Assembly (NCBI RefSeq): GCF_003333325.1
Contig: NZ_QOLC01000003.1
Span: 1 to 31,719 of the forward strand
Source of the DNA: Candidatus Ulvibacter alkanivorans
GTDB lineage: Bacteria > Bacteroidota > Bacteroidia > Flavobacteriales > Flavobacteriaceae
Direction of reading: 5' to 3'
Length of the DNA: 31,719 nucleotides
Position 1 is the first letter of the stretch, and every line of letters starts with the position of its first letter. The position numbers and the translations under genes are program-made. This document shows, in pieces, positions 16,687 through 24,379 of this stretch. The notes beneath the pieces are model-generated. The model was not told where the DNA came from, did no database searches, and saw only the letters and a list, made by a program, of their open reading frames with translations.

Positions 16687-17583
16687 ATGGAAGAAAAATT
16701 TTCTATTAACGATGCCATATCAAATTTATGGGAAAAATTGGATGGATGGCTAGATGCCATTATTCTCAAGCTACCTAACTTTATCGTTGCCATTTTGGTG
16801 ATGGTGCTCTTTTACTTTTTGGCAAAATATTTTAGCAGATTTTCTAAACGTGTTTTATTCAACAAAATTAGTCAAGAGTCGATCAAGCAAATGCTTGGGA
16901 AGCTTATGTTCGCCGTTATACTATTAATAGGGTTCTTTATTGCCCTAGGCGTCATGGACCTAGACAAAGTGCTTACTTCAGTACTCGCCGGTGCCGGTGT
17001 GGTAGGATTGGCTATTGGACTTGCCCTACAAGGAACGTTAAGCAATACTTTCTCCGGTTTAGTGCTTTCCTTTTTACCTAAGATACGAATTGGTGATTTT
17101 GTAAAGACCGGTGATATTTCAGGATATGTTTCTGAAATTACGTTACGAAATATCGTGTTGCGACAAACAGACAACGAGTATGTCATCATTCCTAATTCGG
17201 ACGTAGTCGACAGCCCGTTTACAAATTATTCATGGACAGATCGGTCTCGAGTAGCAGTTTCTTGTGGTGTTGGCTACGGAAGTGATCTACAACAAGTAGA
17301 AGACATTGTCATTAAAATTATTGACGAGAACTTCGAACAACAAGAAGGCGAAGGCGTCGAATTTTTCTTTACCGAATTTGGTGACAGTTCTATCAACTTT
17401 ATAACACGATTCTGGATAGAAAGTACAAAACCAAAACCGAAGCTCGCAGCACAACACAAAGCGATCAAATTGATCAAGAAACACTTCGATGATGCAGGTA
17501 TTAACATTCCGTTCCCGATTAGAACATTGGACTTTGGAATGAACAAATTGCAAGTGAGCAACAATAACTCAGAGAGCAAATAA
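16687..17583 (+). CDS. MscS-type mechanosensitive channel
   Basis: A 298-residue small-conductance mechanosensitive channel of the compact MscS type: three N-terminal membrane helices (about 28-48, 70-90, 94-128) and a cytoplasmic beta and alpha/beta vestibule (130-285). The pore helix TM3 has the Gly/Ala pattern AGAGVVGLAIGLALQGTLSN, followed by the signature LPKIRIGDFVKTGDISGYV and VIIPNSDVVDSPFTNYSW. It opens under membrane tension during hypo-osmotic shock and releases small solutes. Co-transcription with the SLC13 permease (20-base gap) links solute uptake and emergency release. A strong terminator follows at 17612-17638. Of the three MscS proteins in the window this one is closest in layout to E. 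coli MscS. Confidence 0.93.
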   Translation: MEEKFSINDAISNLWEKLDGWLDAIILKLPNFIVAILVMVLFYFLAKYFSRFSKRVLFNKISQESIKQMLGKLMFAVILLIGFFIALGVMDLDKVLTSVLAGAGVVGLAIGLALQGTLSNTFSGLVLSFLPKIRIGDFVKTGDISGYVSEITLRNIVLRQTDNEYVIIPNSDVVDSPFTNYSWTDRSRVAVSCGVGYGSDLQQVEDIVIKIIDENFEQQEGEGVEFFFTEFGDSSINFITRFWIESTKPKPKLAAQHKAIKLIKKHFDDAGINIPFPIRTLDFGMNKLQVSNNNSESK

Positions 17584-17611
17584 GCTGTAAATCAATTTAT
17601 TATTTAAACTT

Positions 17612-17638
17612 AAAAGGAACTCAATTGGGTTCCTTTTT
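17612..17638 (+). terminator. Rho-independent terminator
   Basis: The stem AAAAGGAAC/GTTCCTTTT, extendable by CTC/GGG pairs around loop AATT, is followed by T residues 29 bases after the mscS stop. It closes the permease-mscS operon. Confidence 0.9.
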
Positions 17639-17693
17639 GCTTTTTAACAAAACAATAGCAGTCCTTAACTAATTTTTTGGTGGGTATGGTAGT

Positions 17694-17701
17694 TATCTTT
17701 G
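17694..17701 (+). promoter_or_regulatory. -7 box TATCTTTG of the OmpA-like lipoprotein gene
   Basis: An exact TAnnTTTG match 26 bases upstream of the ATG at 17728 and after the previous terminator. The only TTG nearby (17677-17679) is 14 bases away, closer than usual, within a TTTTTTGG run that offers a poorer -33 at the right distance. Confidence 0.55.
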
Positions 17702-17727
17702 TCGTACAAACCTAAAAACTTAGTATT

Positions 17728-18570
17728 ATGAAAAAACTAATTGCACTAACGCTATTAGCGGGCACGTTTATTACCACATCATGCGTATCCAAAAAGAAGT
17801 ATGTAGAACTAGAAAGTCAGTACAATGACACCCGTTCTACTTTAGCTAAAACCCAACTTGAAAAAGAGGAGATCGAAGCCAAGTACGCCAAAATTGAAGA
17901 GCGTGTTGCAAATTACAATGCCAAGATCAGTTCTCTTACCGATTCCAACAATGCACGTTTGCAACAATATGAGAATGTTGTGTTATCGAATGACGATAAA
18001 GAGCAGATGAAAGCAGCACTTGCAAAAGTAGACCAAGACGAGTTGGCGCAAGCACAGACCCTAGAAGATTCGATGAATCTAATAATCTCTTACAATCTTA
18101 AGAAGAACTTAGACGATACTTTAGTAGCCGAAGGCGAGGAAGATGACATCACCATCGATATTGATGAGACCGTAGTGATGATCACCATTTCAGACAAGCT
18201 ATTATTTAAAAGTGGAAGCTACCGAGTTAATCCGAAAGCAAATGATTTATTAGAACGATTAGCAGCGGTTATAAACAGTGAACCTGCCTTAGAAGTAATG
18301 GTTGAAGGACATACCGATTCACAAACTGTAAAGCCAGGGTCTTATGTAAAAGACAACTGGGATCTAAGTGTAGAACGCTCTACTGCGGTAATTCGAACAC
18401 TACAAGACAAATACGGTGTAGACCCTCAAAAGTTAATTGCGGCAGGAAGAAGTAGTTTCCACCCACTAACAGAGAACGACACCAAAGAAGGTCGTGCGGC
18501 AAACCGAAGAACTCGAATTGTCATTCTACCTAATCTTGATAAGTTTTTGGCCTTGCTTTCTGCCAACTAA
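17728..18570 (+). CDS. OmpA-family outer-membrane lipoprotein
   Basis: A 280-residue lipoprotein. The signal peptide ends in the lipobox TTSC with the acylated Cys19. A long helical, coiled-coil-prone stretch (24-120) follows, then an OmpA/MotB peptidoglycan-binding domain at about 148-270: strand VVMITISDKLLFKSGSYRV, VEGHTDSQT (G194-H-T-D), WDLSVERS (D212...R217) and AANRRTRI (N259-R-R). The conserved Asp and Arg bind the meso-diaminopimelate of the stem peptide. The protein probably tethers the outer membrane to peptidoglycan, or spans the periplasm through the coiled coil. It is monocistronic, between two terminators with its own -7 box. Confidence 0.93.
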   Translation: MKKLIALTLLAGTFITTSCVSKKKYVELESQYNDTRSTLAKTQLEKEEIEAKYAKIEERVANYNAKISSLTDSNNARLQQYENVVLSNDDKEQMKAALAKVDQDELAQAQTLEDSMNLIISYNLKKNLDDTLVAEGEEDDITIDIDETVVMITISDKLLFKSGSYRVNPKANDLLERLAAVINSEPALEVMVEGHTDSQTVKPGSYVKDNWDLSVERSTAVIRTLQDKYGVDPQKLIAAGRSSFHPLTENDTKEGRAANRRTRIVILPNLDKFLALLSAN

Positions 18571-18595
18571 TAATTGAAAGTAAACAACTATGTGT

Positions 18596-18627
18596 AAAGC
18601 GACTCATATATTTGGGTCGCTTTTTTT
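18596..18627 (+). terminator. Rho-independent terminator
   Basis: The stem GCGACTC (18599-18605)/GGGTCGC (18614-18620), flanked by AAA and a seven-T tract and with an ATATATTT loop, lies 25 bases downstream of the OmpA-like gene. Confidence 0.9.
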
Positions 18628-18685
18628 ACGCTTTCATAAAATGTTAAATTTTGCTAATTATATCTTAAAATTATCTTAAATAGCA

Positions 18686-18693
18686 TATCTTTA
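18686..18693 (+). promoter_or_regulatory. -7-like box TATCTTTA
   Basis: A near match to TAnnTTTG (last base A), 9 bases before the ATG at 18703, so the leader would be extremely short. If transcription starts a few bases further on, the second in-frame ATG at 18712 would be the start. No TTG is seen at -33. Confidence 0.3.
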
Positions 18694-18702
18694 ATACAAG
18701 CA

Positions 18703-19083
18703 ATGAAAGCTATGAAAGAAGAAATTATAGAAGGGGTATGTAAAGTGGGGTACTCAGTAAAATACGCTGTACTAGAAGTGTATGAGAATGTGACCTTGGA
18801 TCTTAAGATCGCAAGCGATTTGCGTCATCGTATGAAAAATCATTTTGGTAATAACGATTTTGTATTGATCACCAATCGAAAACACAGACATGAGATCGAT
18901 TTAGATATCTACAGGAACAGACGGCTAAAAAATCTAAAAGGGCTTGCTGTGGTTTCTAATAACCAAGCAGAAAGAGAACGAGCCCAACTTGAACAAACAC
19001 TTTTTGAACACAGCTTTGCTTTTTTTGAGAATATAAACGACGCCGTTAGTTGGGCCGAGAGTTTTATTGTTCCTAAAAGTTAG
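18703..19083 (+). CDS. STAS/SpoIIAA-like small soluble protein
   Basis: A 126-residue cytoplasmic protein with alternating strands and helices: EVYENVT, helix LDLKIASDLRHRMKNHF, strand DFVLITNRK, strand KGLAVVSNN, a long helix, strand HSFAFFENINDAVSWAESF. This order and length resemble STAS/SpoIIAA-like proteins, which bind small molecules or partner proteins. No conserved phosphorylatable serine can be named with confidence. The alternative start at 18712 (MKEEIIEG) differs by three residues. It is a single gene with its own weak -7 box, converging on the SDR gene. The fold call is inference from the predicted pattern. Confidence 0.7.
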   Translation: MKAMKEEIIEGVCKVGYSVKYAVLEVYENVTLDLKIASDLRHRMKNHFGNNDFVLITNRKHRHEIDLDIYRNRRLKNLKGLAVVSNNQAERERAQLEQTLFEHSFAFFENINDAVSWAESFIVPKS

Positions 19084-19124
19084 CCATTTCCATATAGTAT
19101 TTGGTGTACTTCGTACATTCGCGC

Positions 19125-19856
19125 TTATCCTTTTGCGCTAGGTGGAATCGTAGGTCGCACCTCAATTTTACTGGGTAAGGTACGTGGGTGCATGGTTACC
19201 AGATCCACTACAAGTTTCCCAATATCCTCAATCTGTATTTTCCAAGCATCACTGTCGTCCGGTTCATTGTTATTAAAATGCGTAGCCACCGATCCCGGCA
19301 TAATGGTACTTACTTTAATACCGTGTTTCCGAAGATCTAACATTACGGCCTGTGTAAATCCGGTAAGCCCAAATTTACTAGCATTATAAGCCGCACCCCC
19401 GGCAAAAAAGTTGGTACCTGCCAAACTAGAAATGCTTATGTAATAGCCTTGGGATTTTTTAAGTTGATCCAAGGTGGCCTTTATTGTAAAGAAGGGTCCC
19501 GTAAGGTTGGTATCGATCGTTTCGTTCCATTGTGTTTCACTTAAATCTTCCACCGAACCAAAATGGCCCAAGCCTGCATTGGCAATGACAATATCGATCG
19601 TACCAAATTCTTTTAGAACTGTACTTGCAGCAGCTGTCTGACTTTCAAGACTGCGCACATCGGCTGCTATACCAATTGCCACTGCAGCATCGTTTCCTTT
19701 GCTGTTTAATCGAGTCGCGGCTGCGTTGGCTGCTTCTTGTGTTCTACTCGTAACGGCTACATTCACTCCTTGTTGCAGTAACGCTTCGGCGATACCGTAG
19801 CCTATTCCTTTTGTCCCCCCGGTTATTAATGCTGTTTTTCCTTGTAAATTGCTCAT
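19125..19856 (-). CDS. Short-chain dehydrogenase/reductase (SDR)
   Basis: A 243-residue classical SDR oxidoreductase with a Rossmann fold. Cofactor site TGGTKGIG (12-19), structural NAG at N93-A94-G95, catalytic Ser in SISSLAG (S143/S144), Y157-x3-K161 (YNASK) and Asn in the DTNLTG helix. The basic S38-R39 after the second strand (TSRTQ) suggests NADP(H) preference. The closest named group by eye is 3-oxoacyl-ACP reductase/FabG-like SDRs, but the stand-alone context gives no pathway and the substrate is unknown. A -7 box TAACTTTG lies just upstream. It is a minus-strand gene divergent from the VanX-type peptidase gene. Confidence 0.92.
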   Translation of the reverse strand: MSNLQGKTALITGGTKGIGYGIAEALLQQGVNVAVTSRTQEAANAAATRLNSKGNDAAVAIGIAADVRSLESQTAAASTVLKEFGTIDIVIANAGLGHFGSVEDLSETQWNETIDTNLTGPFFTIKATLDQLKKSQGYYISISSLAGTNFFAGGAAYNASKFGLTGFTQAVMLDLRKHGIKVSTIMPGSVATHFNNNEPDDSDAWKIQIEDIGKLVVDLVTMHPRTLPSKIEVRPTIPPSAKG

Positions 19857-19870
19857 AGTTCTGTTTTTTT

Positions 19871-19878
19871 CAAAGTTA
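19871..19878 (-). promoter_or_regulatory. -7 box TAACTTTG of the SDR gene
   Basis: An exact TAnnTTTG match on the minus strand, ending 14 bases upstream of the SDR start codon. No TTG is found at the expected -33 distance. Confidence 0.45.
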
Positions 19879-19925
19879 CAAAGTCACGAACCCACATCTT
19901 ATTAATTAATCCTTAAATTTATGCA

Positions 19926-20540
19926 GTGAAAACTTGTTACTACTTGCTTACTGCCCTCCTCTTTTTAAATTTTTCTTCGGAAGGTTCTCAAAAAGAATTG
20001 ATCGACATCTCAAATTTGTCGCATGAGTTCGCATACGACATTCGGTATGCAACGACCCATAATTTTATGGGCGAAGCCATGTACGATTGTGCCAAATGTT
20101 TGTTACGCCCCGAGGTGGCTGAAGCCTTAGTGCAAGCAAATAATTATTTTTGTGAGAAGGGATACAAAATTAAATTTTATGATTGTTATCGCCCTTTAGA
20201 CGTTCAGAAAAAAATGTGGGCCAAAGTTCCAAATCCTTCGTATGTGGCCAACCCGTATGGCAATGGTTCCGTTCACAATCGCGGCGCAGCCATAGATTTA
20301 ACCTTGGTTACCTTAGAGGGCTGTTATGTAGAAATGGGTACCGATTACGATTTCTTCGGAAGAGCAGCACATATCGATAATAACGATCTTCCTTCCGAAG
20401 TGTTAGCCAACAGAAAACTATTAATAGATGGCATGCGAGCTTTCGGTTTTCAAACCATAAGAACCGAATGGTGGCACTTCAGCTTTCAGAAAAACTGGCA
20501 ATACGCTACCTTGAACACACCACTTCCTTGTGCTAATTAA
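19926..20540 (+). CDS. D-Ala-D-Ala dipeptidase, VanX/DdpX type (M15D)
   Basis: A 204-residue exported zinc dipeptidase. It has a signal-like N-terminus (about 1-20), starts at GTG (no in-frame ATG upstream of the conserved part), then the catalytic domain. The zinc ligands follow VanX order: H117 and D124 in SVHNRGAAIDL, H184 in EWWH, with catalytic base E181 and the transition-state arginine R89 in CYRP. VanX cleaves D-Ala-D-Ala and not pentapeptide. Without vanH or vanA neighbours the likely role is recycling of the dipeptide from wall turnover, as for DdpX, rather than resistance. The export signal is weak, so periplasmic location is an inference. The stop overlaps the stop of the convergent mscS-like gene by four bases. 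Confidence 0.9.
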   Translation: MKTCYYLLTALLFLNFSSEGSQKELIDISNLSHEFAYDIRYATTHNFMGEAMYDCAKCLLRPEVAEALVQANNYFCEKGYKIKFYDCYRPLDVQKKMWAKVPNPSYVANPYGNGSVHNRGAAIDLTLVTLEGCYVEMGTDYDFFGRAAHIDNNDLPSEVLANRKLLIDGMRAFGFQTIRTEWWHFSFQKNWQYATLNTPLPCAN

Positions 20541-21463
20541 TCGAGAAGTTTTTTATCGACATCACGAGGGTCCTTTCGTAATTTTAACGGAATATCTTCC
20601 TCGGTGCCATAGATCTTAAGTTCGGTAATATCTGCAGGTAAGTTAAAGCCGGCATCACTAAGTCCTTCTTTTACACGTTTTATGATTATTCCTCTAAAAA
20701 CTCGAGAAGACACACGATAATCAACTGTGTTTACCCAAAAGAACACCTTTAGATTTACGGTACTCGCCGCCAATTCGTCTTCGATCACGAAATTCTCATG
20801 TACTTCATCACGAATAATATCTTGGGAACTGTCTAAGATCTCCATGATCAATTTCTTGGCAGCTTCAATATTGTCCTCATAACCTATACCTACTACAAAG
20901 TCAACGCGATAGAACCCATCGGCCGTATAATTCTCTACCGCCTTAGTAAGTACATCACTATTGGGAATATAAATATCTCTTCCATCGCTTGTTTTAATGT
21001 GTGTATACCTAAAATTCAAGGCACGTACCTTTCCGAAGAGATCGCCCACCTTAATCGTATCGTTGATATGAAAGGGCCGATTGAACGCTAAAATTATACC
21101 GGCCAAAAAATTCTTACCGATATCTTGAAAAGCAAACCCCAGTATGATGGCCGCTCCACCGGCAGCGGTAAGAATACCTGTCGCAATACCGCTTAAACCC
21201 GCCACTTCCAAAGCCAGCATGATCGCTATTAAAGATAAAATGATCTTTATCGCTTGGGCCAAGAAACGCGCCATAAGTGGGTCCTCTGCCCTTTTTAAAA
21301 TACGTTTTTTATAGAAGTTCGTAATAAGCTGTGCAAATAGTATCCCCAAAATTATGATTAGAATACCTAATGCAATTCGTGGTAATACCGTAAGAAATTG
21401 ATCGTAATAGTTTTCTACCGAAGTAACTATTTGATCGGAAGGCGATTGTTGCTGTATTGGCAT
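20537..21463 (-). CDS. MscS-type mechanosensitive channel (second)
   Basis: A 308-residue mechanosensitive channel: three membrane helices (about 27-48, 70-90, 92-128), pore helix with ILGFAFQDIGKNFLAGIIL, then RPFHINDTIKVGDLFGKVRAL and IYIPNSDVLTKAVENYT, the beta-domain signature. The 'FAFQDIGKNF' pore sequence marks a different subfamily from the protein at 16687 (GLALQGTLSN), with an acidic Asp within the pore helix. A charged tail (LKLRKDPRDVDKKLLD) follows. It is monocistronic and its stop shares TTAA with the stop of the VanX-type gene. The role is osmotic safety or a modulatory ion leak. Confidence 0.92.
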   Translation of the reverse strand: MPIQQQSPSDQIVTSVENYYDQFLTVLPRIALGILIIILGILFAQLITNFYKKRILKRAEDPLMARFLAQAIKIILSLIAIMLALEVAGLSGIATGILTAAGGAAIILGFAFQDIGKNFLAGIILAFNRPFHINDTIKVGDLFGKVRALNFRYTHIKTSDGRDIYIPNSDVLTKAVENYTADGFYRVDFVVGIGYEDNIEAAKKLIMEILDSSQDIIRDEVHENFVIEDELAASTVNLKVFFWVNTVDYRVSSRVFRGIIIKRVKEGLSDAGFNLPADITELKIYGTEEDIPLKLRKDPRDVDKKLLD

Positions 21464-21564
21464 GAAAATTTGTTTATTCCTTAAATATAAGCACTCGGCT
21501 GCTACTGTCGAAACAGTTTGTATATAAAGTATTCATAAAATTTATGCAGCTATTTTTCTTACTG

Positions 21565-21572
21565 TATCTTTG
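21565..21572 (+). promoter_or_regulatory. -7 box TATCTTTG of the DUF3817-mscS operon
   Basis: An exact TAnnTTTG match. It lies inside the longest version of the DUF3817 reading frame (ATG 21544), so that start cannot be used from this promoter; GTG 21589 lies 16 bases downstream. Confidence 0.5.
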
Positions 21573-21588
21573 CAGCAAAATTTTAGCC

Positions 21589-21867
21589 GTGGACGTTTCA
21601 GTAAAGACATTTAAGATTATAAGCACTCTGGAAGCACTTTCATTCCTTATATTATTAGGCATTGCGATGCCGTTGAAGTACATTTGGGAAATGCCTCAAA
21701 TGGTTCAAATTGTTGGTATGGCACACGGGGTACTGTTTCTCCTTTACATTGCAGGGGCGGTCTATATGTCGCAAAAATTACATTGGAACTGGAAAACGCT
21801 CGCCATTGTCGTGTTGTGCTCGGTGGTTCCGTTTGGTCCTTTTTACGTTGAACGCAAGTACTTATAA
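21589..21867 (+). CDS. DUF3817 small membrane protein
   Basis: A 92-residue inner-membrane protein with three hydrophobic segments and the DUF3817 pattern: TFKIISTLEALSFLILLGIAMPLKY, then VGMAHGVLFLLYIAGAVYM, and the end VVPFGPFYVERKYL. The GTG at 21589 is preferred over the ATG at 21544, because the -7 box TATCTTTG (21565-21572) sits between them and DUF3817 proteins begin just before the KTF-like stretch. Function unknown; relatives occur fused to or beside transporters and channels. Its TAA shares one base with the ATG of the YbdG-like gene (TAATG), so translation is coupled and the two products probably act together. Confidence 0.8.
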   Translation: MDVSVKTFKIISTLEALSFLILLGIAMPLKYIWEMPQMVQIVGMAHGVLFLLYIAGAVYMSQKLHWNWKTLAIVVLCSVVPFGPFYVERKYL

Positions 21868-23141
21868 TGGACGAAAACAAACTTTTAGAATACAGTTGCC
21901 TGCTACAAGAATACTTTGTAAATCTTGGTATGGTGGAATGGTTGGCCGTAGCACTTAATACCCTGATTAACTGTTTGCTAGTAATTGTGGCGGTAACGTT
22001 TCTCGATATCATTGTACGAAAAGTGATTGTTCAAGGGTTTAAAGCCTTTAGCAACAAGACTGTTTCTACTTTCGATGACCACTTGGTACAGAGTAATTTT
22101 CCAAAATACATCGCGCACTTCGTTCCTCTGGCAATTGTATGGTATTTATTGCCTATCCTATTTATTGAGTACCCGCTGCTACTATCATTGTTGTTAGTAG
22201 GAATAGATTTATACTTGATCGCTCTGTCCGTTTACGTTTTCAGAAGTATTTTACGCAGTACTAGAAACTTTCTACGTACCAAGGAAGAATTCCAAGACAA
22301 GCCACTAGAAAGCTATATGCAGGTGCTTATGATGTTTGCCTGGGGGGTAGCCATCTTCCTGATTATTAATCTACTTACCGGTTATTCTATCACGAGTTTG
22401 GCGACCTTAGGAGCGGCGTCGGCTATAGTTTTACTCATATTCAAAGATACCATCTTAGGATTTGTCGCGAGCATACAAGTTTCGGTAAATGACATCGTAC
22501 GAATTGGAGACTGGATCACGTTTAGTAAATATGGAGCCGATGGCTATGTTACCGAGATCAATTTGGCCACGGTACGGGTGCAAAACTTCGATAACACCTT
22601 TACTACGATTCCTACCTATAGTCTTATTGCCGATTCCTTTCAGAATTGGCGCGGCATGCAAGAGTCTAAGGGACGACGAATTAAACGTGCCATTTTCATC
22701 AAACAGAACTCGGTGAAGTTCCTTACGCACGAAGACATCAAAGCACTAGAAAAAATACAACTCATAAAGCCTTATTTGGAGCATAGGGAACGTGATGTGG
22801 CCAAGTACAATAAGCAGGTTGAAGCCGATAAAAGCCTACTCATTAACGGTAAGAACCAAACTAATTTAGGAGTGTTTCGAAAATATGCCGATGCATTCTT
22901 ACATGAAAATCCGGCCATTAACAAAGAGCTATTCCTAATGGTTCGCCATTTAGCACCCACCGACAAAGGTATTCCTATAGAGGTGTTTTGCTTTAGCTAC
23001 GATAAGAACTGGGAAAACTACGAACACATTCAAGCCGATATTTTTGATCATTTAATAGCAGCGGTCCCCTATTTCGGACTCGAACTGTATGAAAGTCCGT
23101 CGAGCAAAGATCTTAATAAGCTCATCTCAAATGTAGAGTGA
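21867..23141 (+). CDS. YbdG-like MscS-family mechanosensitive channel
   Basis: A 424-residue channel with five predicted membrane helices (about 25-52, 80-100, 103-128, 152-172, 175-205), like E. coli YbdG (415 residues). The pore helix reads SLATLGAASAIVLLIFKDTILGF, then VSVNDIVRIGDWITFSKYGADGYVTEINLATVRVQNFDNT and TIPTYSLIADSFQNW, the YbdG-type beta domain. The C-terminal cytoplasmic part (260-424) is larger than in MscS and contains the IPIEVFCFSYDKNW region shared by this subfamily. The role is a tension-gated channel of miniature conductance that helps in mild hypo-osmotic stress. It is coupled to DUF3817 upstream (one-base overlap) and followed 41 bases later by the EEP-hydrolase gene. 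Confidence 0.92.
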   Translation: MDENKLLEYSCLLQEYFVNLGMVEWLAVALNTLINCLLVIVAVTFLDIIVRKVIVQGFKAFSNKTVSTFDDHLVQSNFPKYIAHFVPLAIVWYLLPILFIEYPLLLSLLLVGIDLYLIALSVYVFRSILRSTRNFLRTKEEFQDKPLESYMQVLMMFAWGVAIFLIINLLTGYSITSLATLGAASAIVLLIFKDTILGFVASIQVSVNDIVRIGDWITFSKYGADGYVTEINLATVRVQNFDNTFTTIPTYSLIADSFQNWRGMQESKGRRIKRAIFIKQNSVKFLTHEDIKALEKIQLIKPYLEHRERDVAKYNKQVEADKSLLINGKNQTNLGVFRKYADAFLHENPAINKELFLMVRHLAPTDKGIPIEVFCFSYDKNWENYEHIQADIFDHLIAAVPYFGLELYESPSSKDLNKLISNVE

Positions 23142-23182
23142 AAGGTTAAAAAGGAGTATCTTTAAAGAGAACAAACACTAGC

Positions 23183-24259
23183 ATGACCTTTAAAAATCTC
23201 CTTCAACTATTTGGTGCTCTGGCCATTATTCTGTCATTACTCCCAATTATTGCCATAGATTACTGGTGGGTTCGTATGTTCGATTTCCCACATATACAAC
23301 TCACGATTCTAACCTTTGTGGCCATCGTAGTGTTCTTTATGCGATTCGACATCAAGCAACCAAAGGATTATTTCTTCGTGGTTATTATGATCGGGTGTTT
23401 TCTTTTTCAGTTTACCAAGATCTATCCGTATATGCCTTTTGCACCGCATAAGGTGTTGCCAAGCAGTATAAATGCTTCGGAAAAATCCATCAAATTGTAC
23501 ACTGCCAATGTGTATCAAAAAAATAAGGACACACAAAAATTGATAGATGATCTACGCGCCAAAGACGCAGATATATTGCTATTTGTTGAAACTAATACGC
23601 GTTGGCAACAGGCAATACGCGAGGGCTTACCTGAAGCCTACAAGTACAACGTAGAAGTTCCGTTAGACAATACCTATGGCATGTTGCTATATTCAAAGTT
23701 CGAGCTTATAGATCCGGTGGTGAAGTATTTAGTAGACGACAGCATTCCTTCCATTCACACAAAATTTGTAATTGCTGCTGGCGACACTATTCAACTATAT
23801 AACATACATCCTACACCACCTATGCCGCAGCACAATCCAACGTCTTCAGACCGAGACGCCGAAATGATGAAGATTGCAAACTTAAGCCGCGAATCGAAAT
23901 ACCCTGTGATCGTTTTAGGTGATTTTAACGATGTAGCGTGGTCGGCCACCACATCGCTCTTTGAAAATGTAGGCGAATTGCTGGATGTACGAAAAGGGCG
24001 TGGTTTTTATAACACGTTTAATGCAAACAGTTTTCTGCTACGTTGGCCGTTAGATCATATTTTTATTTCTTCGGAATTCCGACTAACCGATATTTCATTG
24101 GGTGCCGAAATAAATTCAGATCATTTTCCAACCTATACACACCTTAGCTTTGAACCCGAAAAGAAAGAAGAACAACGACCGCCTACGCCTTCCGAAGAAC
24201 AATTGAAACGCGCTAAAGAACAAGCCGAAGGCATTCAACGTGTAGAACTAGATATGTGA
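23183..24259 (+). CDS. Membrane-anchored endonuclease/exonuclease/phosphatase (EEP) family protein
   Basis: A 358-residue protein: three N-terminal membrane helices (about 7-27, 38-54, 62-80), then an EEP (DNase I-like) domain at about 100-325, on the periplasmic side by the usual topology. Active-site residues: N109 (YTANVY), E136 (FVETNT), H209 (NIHP), D247 and N249 (GDFND), D291-H292 and D313-H314 (NSDHFP). The domain hydrolyses phosphodiester bonds in nucleic acids or phospholipid headgroups; the substrate here is unknown. A charged, Pro/Glu/Lys-rich tail follows (EKKEEQRPPTPSEEQ). It probably belongs to the DUF3817-ybdG unit, though a -7-like TATCTTTA at 23157-23164 could drive it alone. 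Confidence 0.88.
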   Translation: MTFKNLLQLFGALAIILSLLPIIAIDYWWVRMFDFPHIQLTILTFVAIVVFFMRFDIKQPKDYFFVVIMIGCFLFQFTKIYPYMPFAPHKVLPSSINASEKSIKLYTANVYQKNKDTQKLIDDLRAKDADILLFVETNTRWQQAIREGLPEAYKYNVEVPLDNTYGMLLYSKFELIDPVVKYLVDDSIPSIHTKFVIAAGDTIQLYNIHPTPPMPQHNPTSSDRDAEMMKIANLSRESKYPVIVLGDFNDVAWSATTSLFENVGELLDVRKGRGFYNTFNANSFLLRWPLDHIFISSEFRLTDISLGAEINSDHFPTYTHLSFEPEKKEEQRPPTPSEEQLKRAKEQAEGIQRVELDM

Positions 24260-24379
24260 TCTAACAACAATAGAGGTGTACGACCAACTAAAAGAAAATT
24301 TACAAAAAATTCGTTGCTAAAATCTGTAACAAAATATTGTAACTTTAGACCAACACCACGTTAACTTAAACATCGAAAC

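Noticed and set aside
19105..19117. Hairpin TGTAC-TTC-GTACA between the convergent genes at 19083 and 19125 as a terminator
   Set aside because: Only five base pairs and no T tract on either strand.
19926..20540. Vancomycin-resistance operon indicated by the VanX-type enzyme
   Set aside because: No vanH, vanA/B ligase or VanRS genes are present, and D-Ala-D-Ala dipeptidases without them act in wall recycling.
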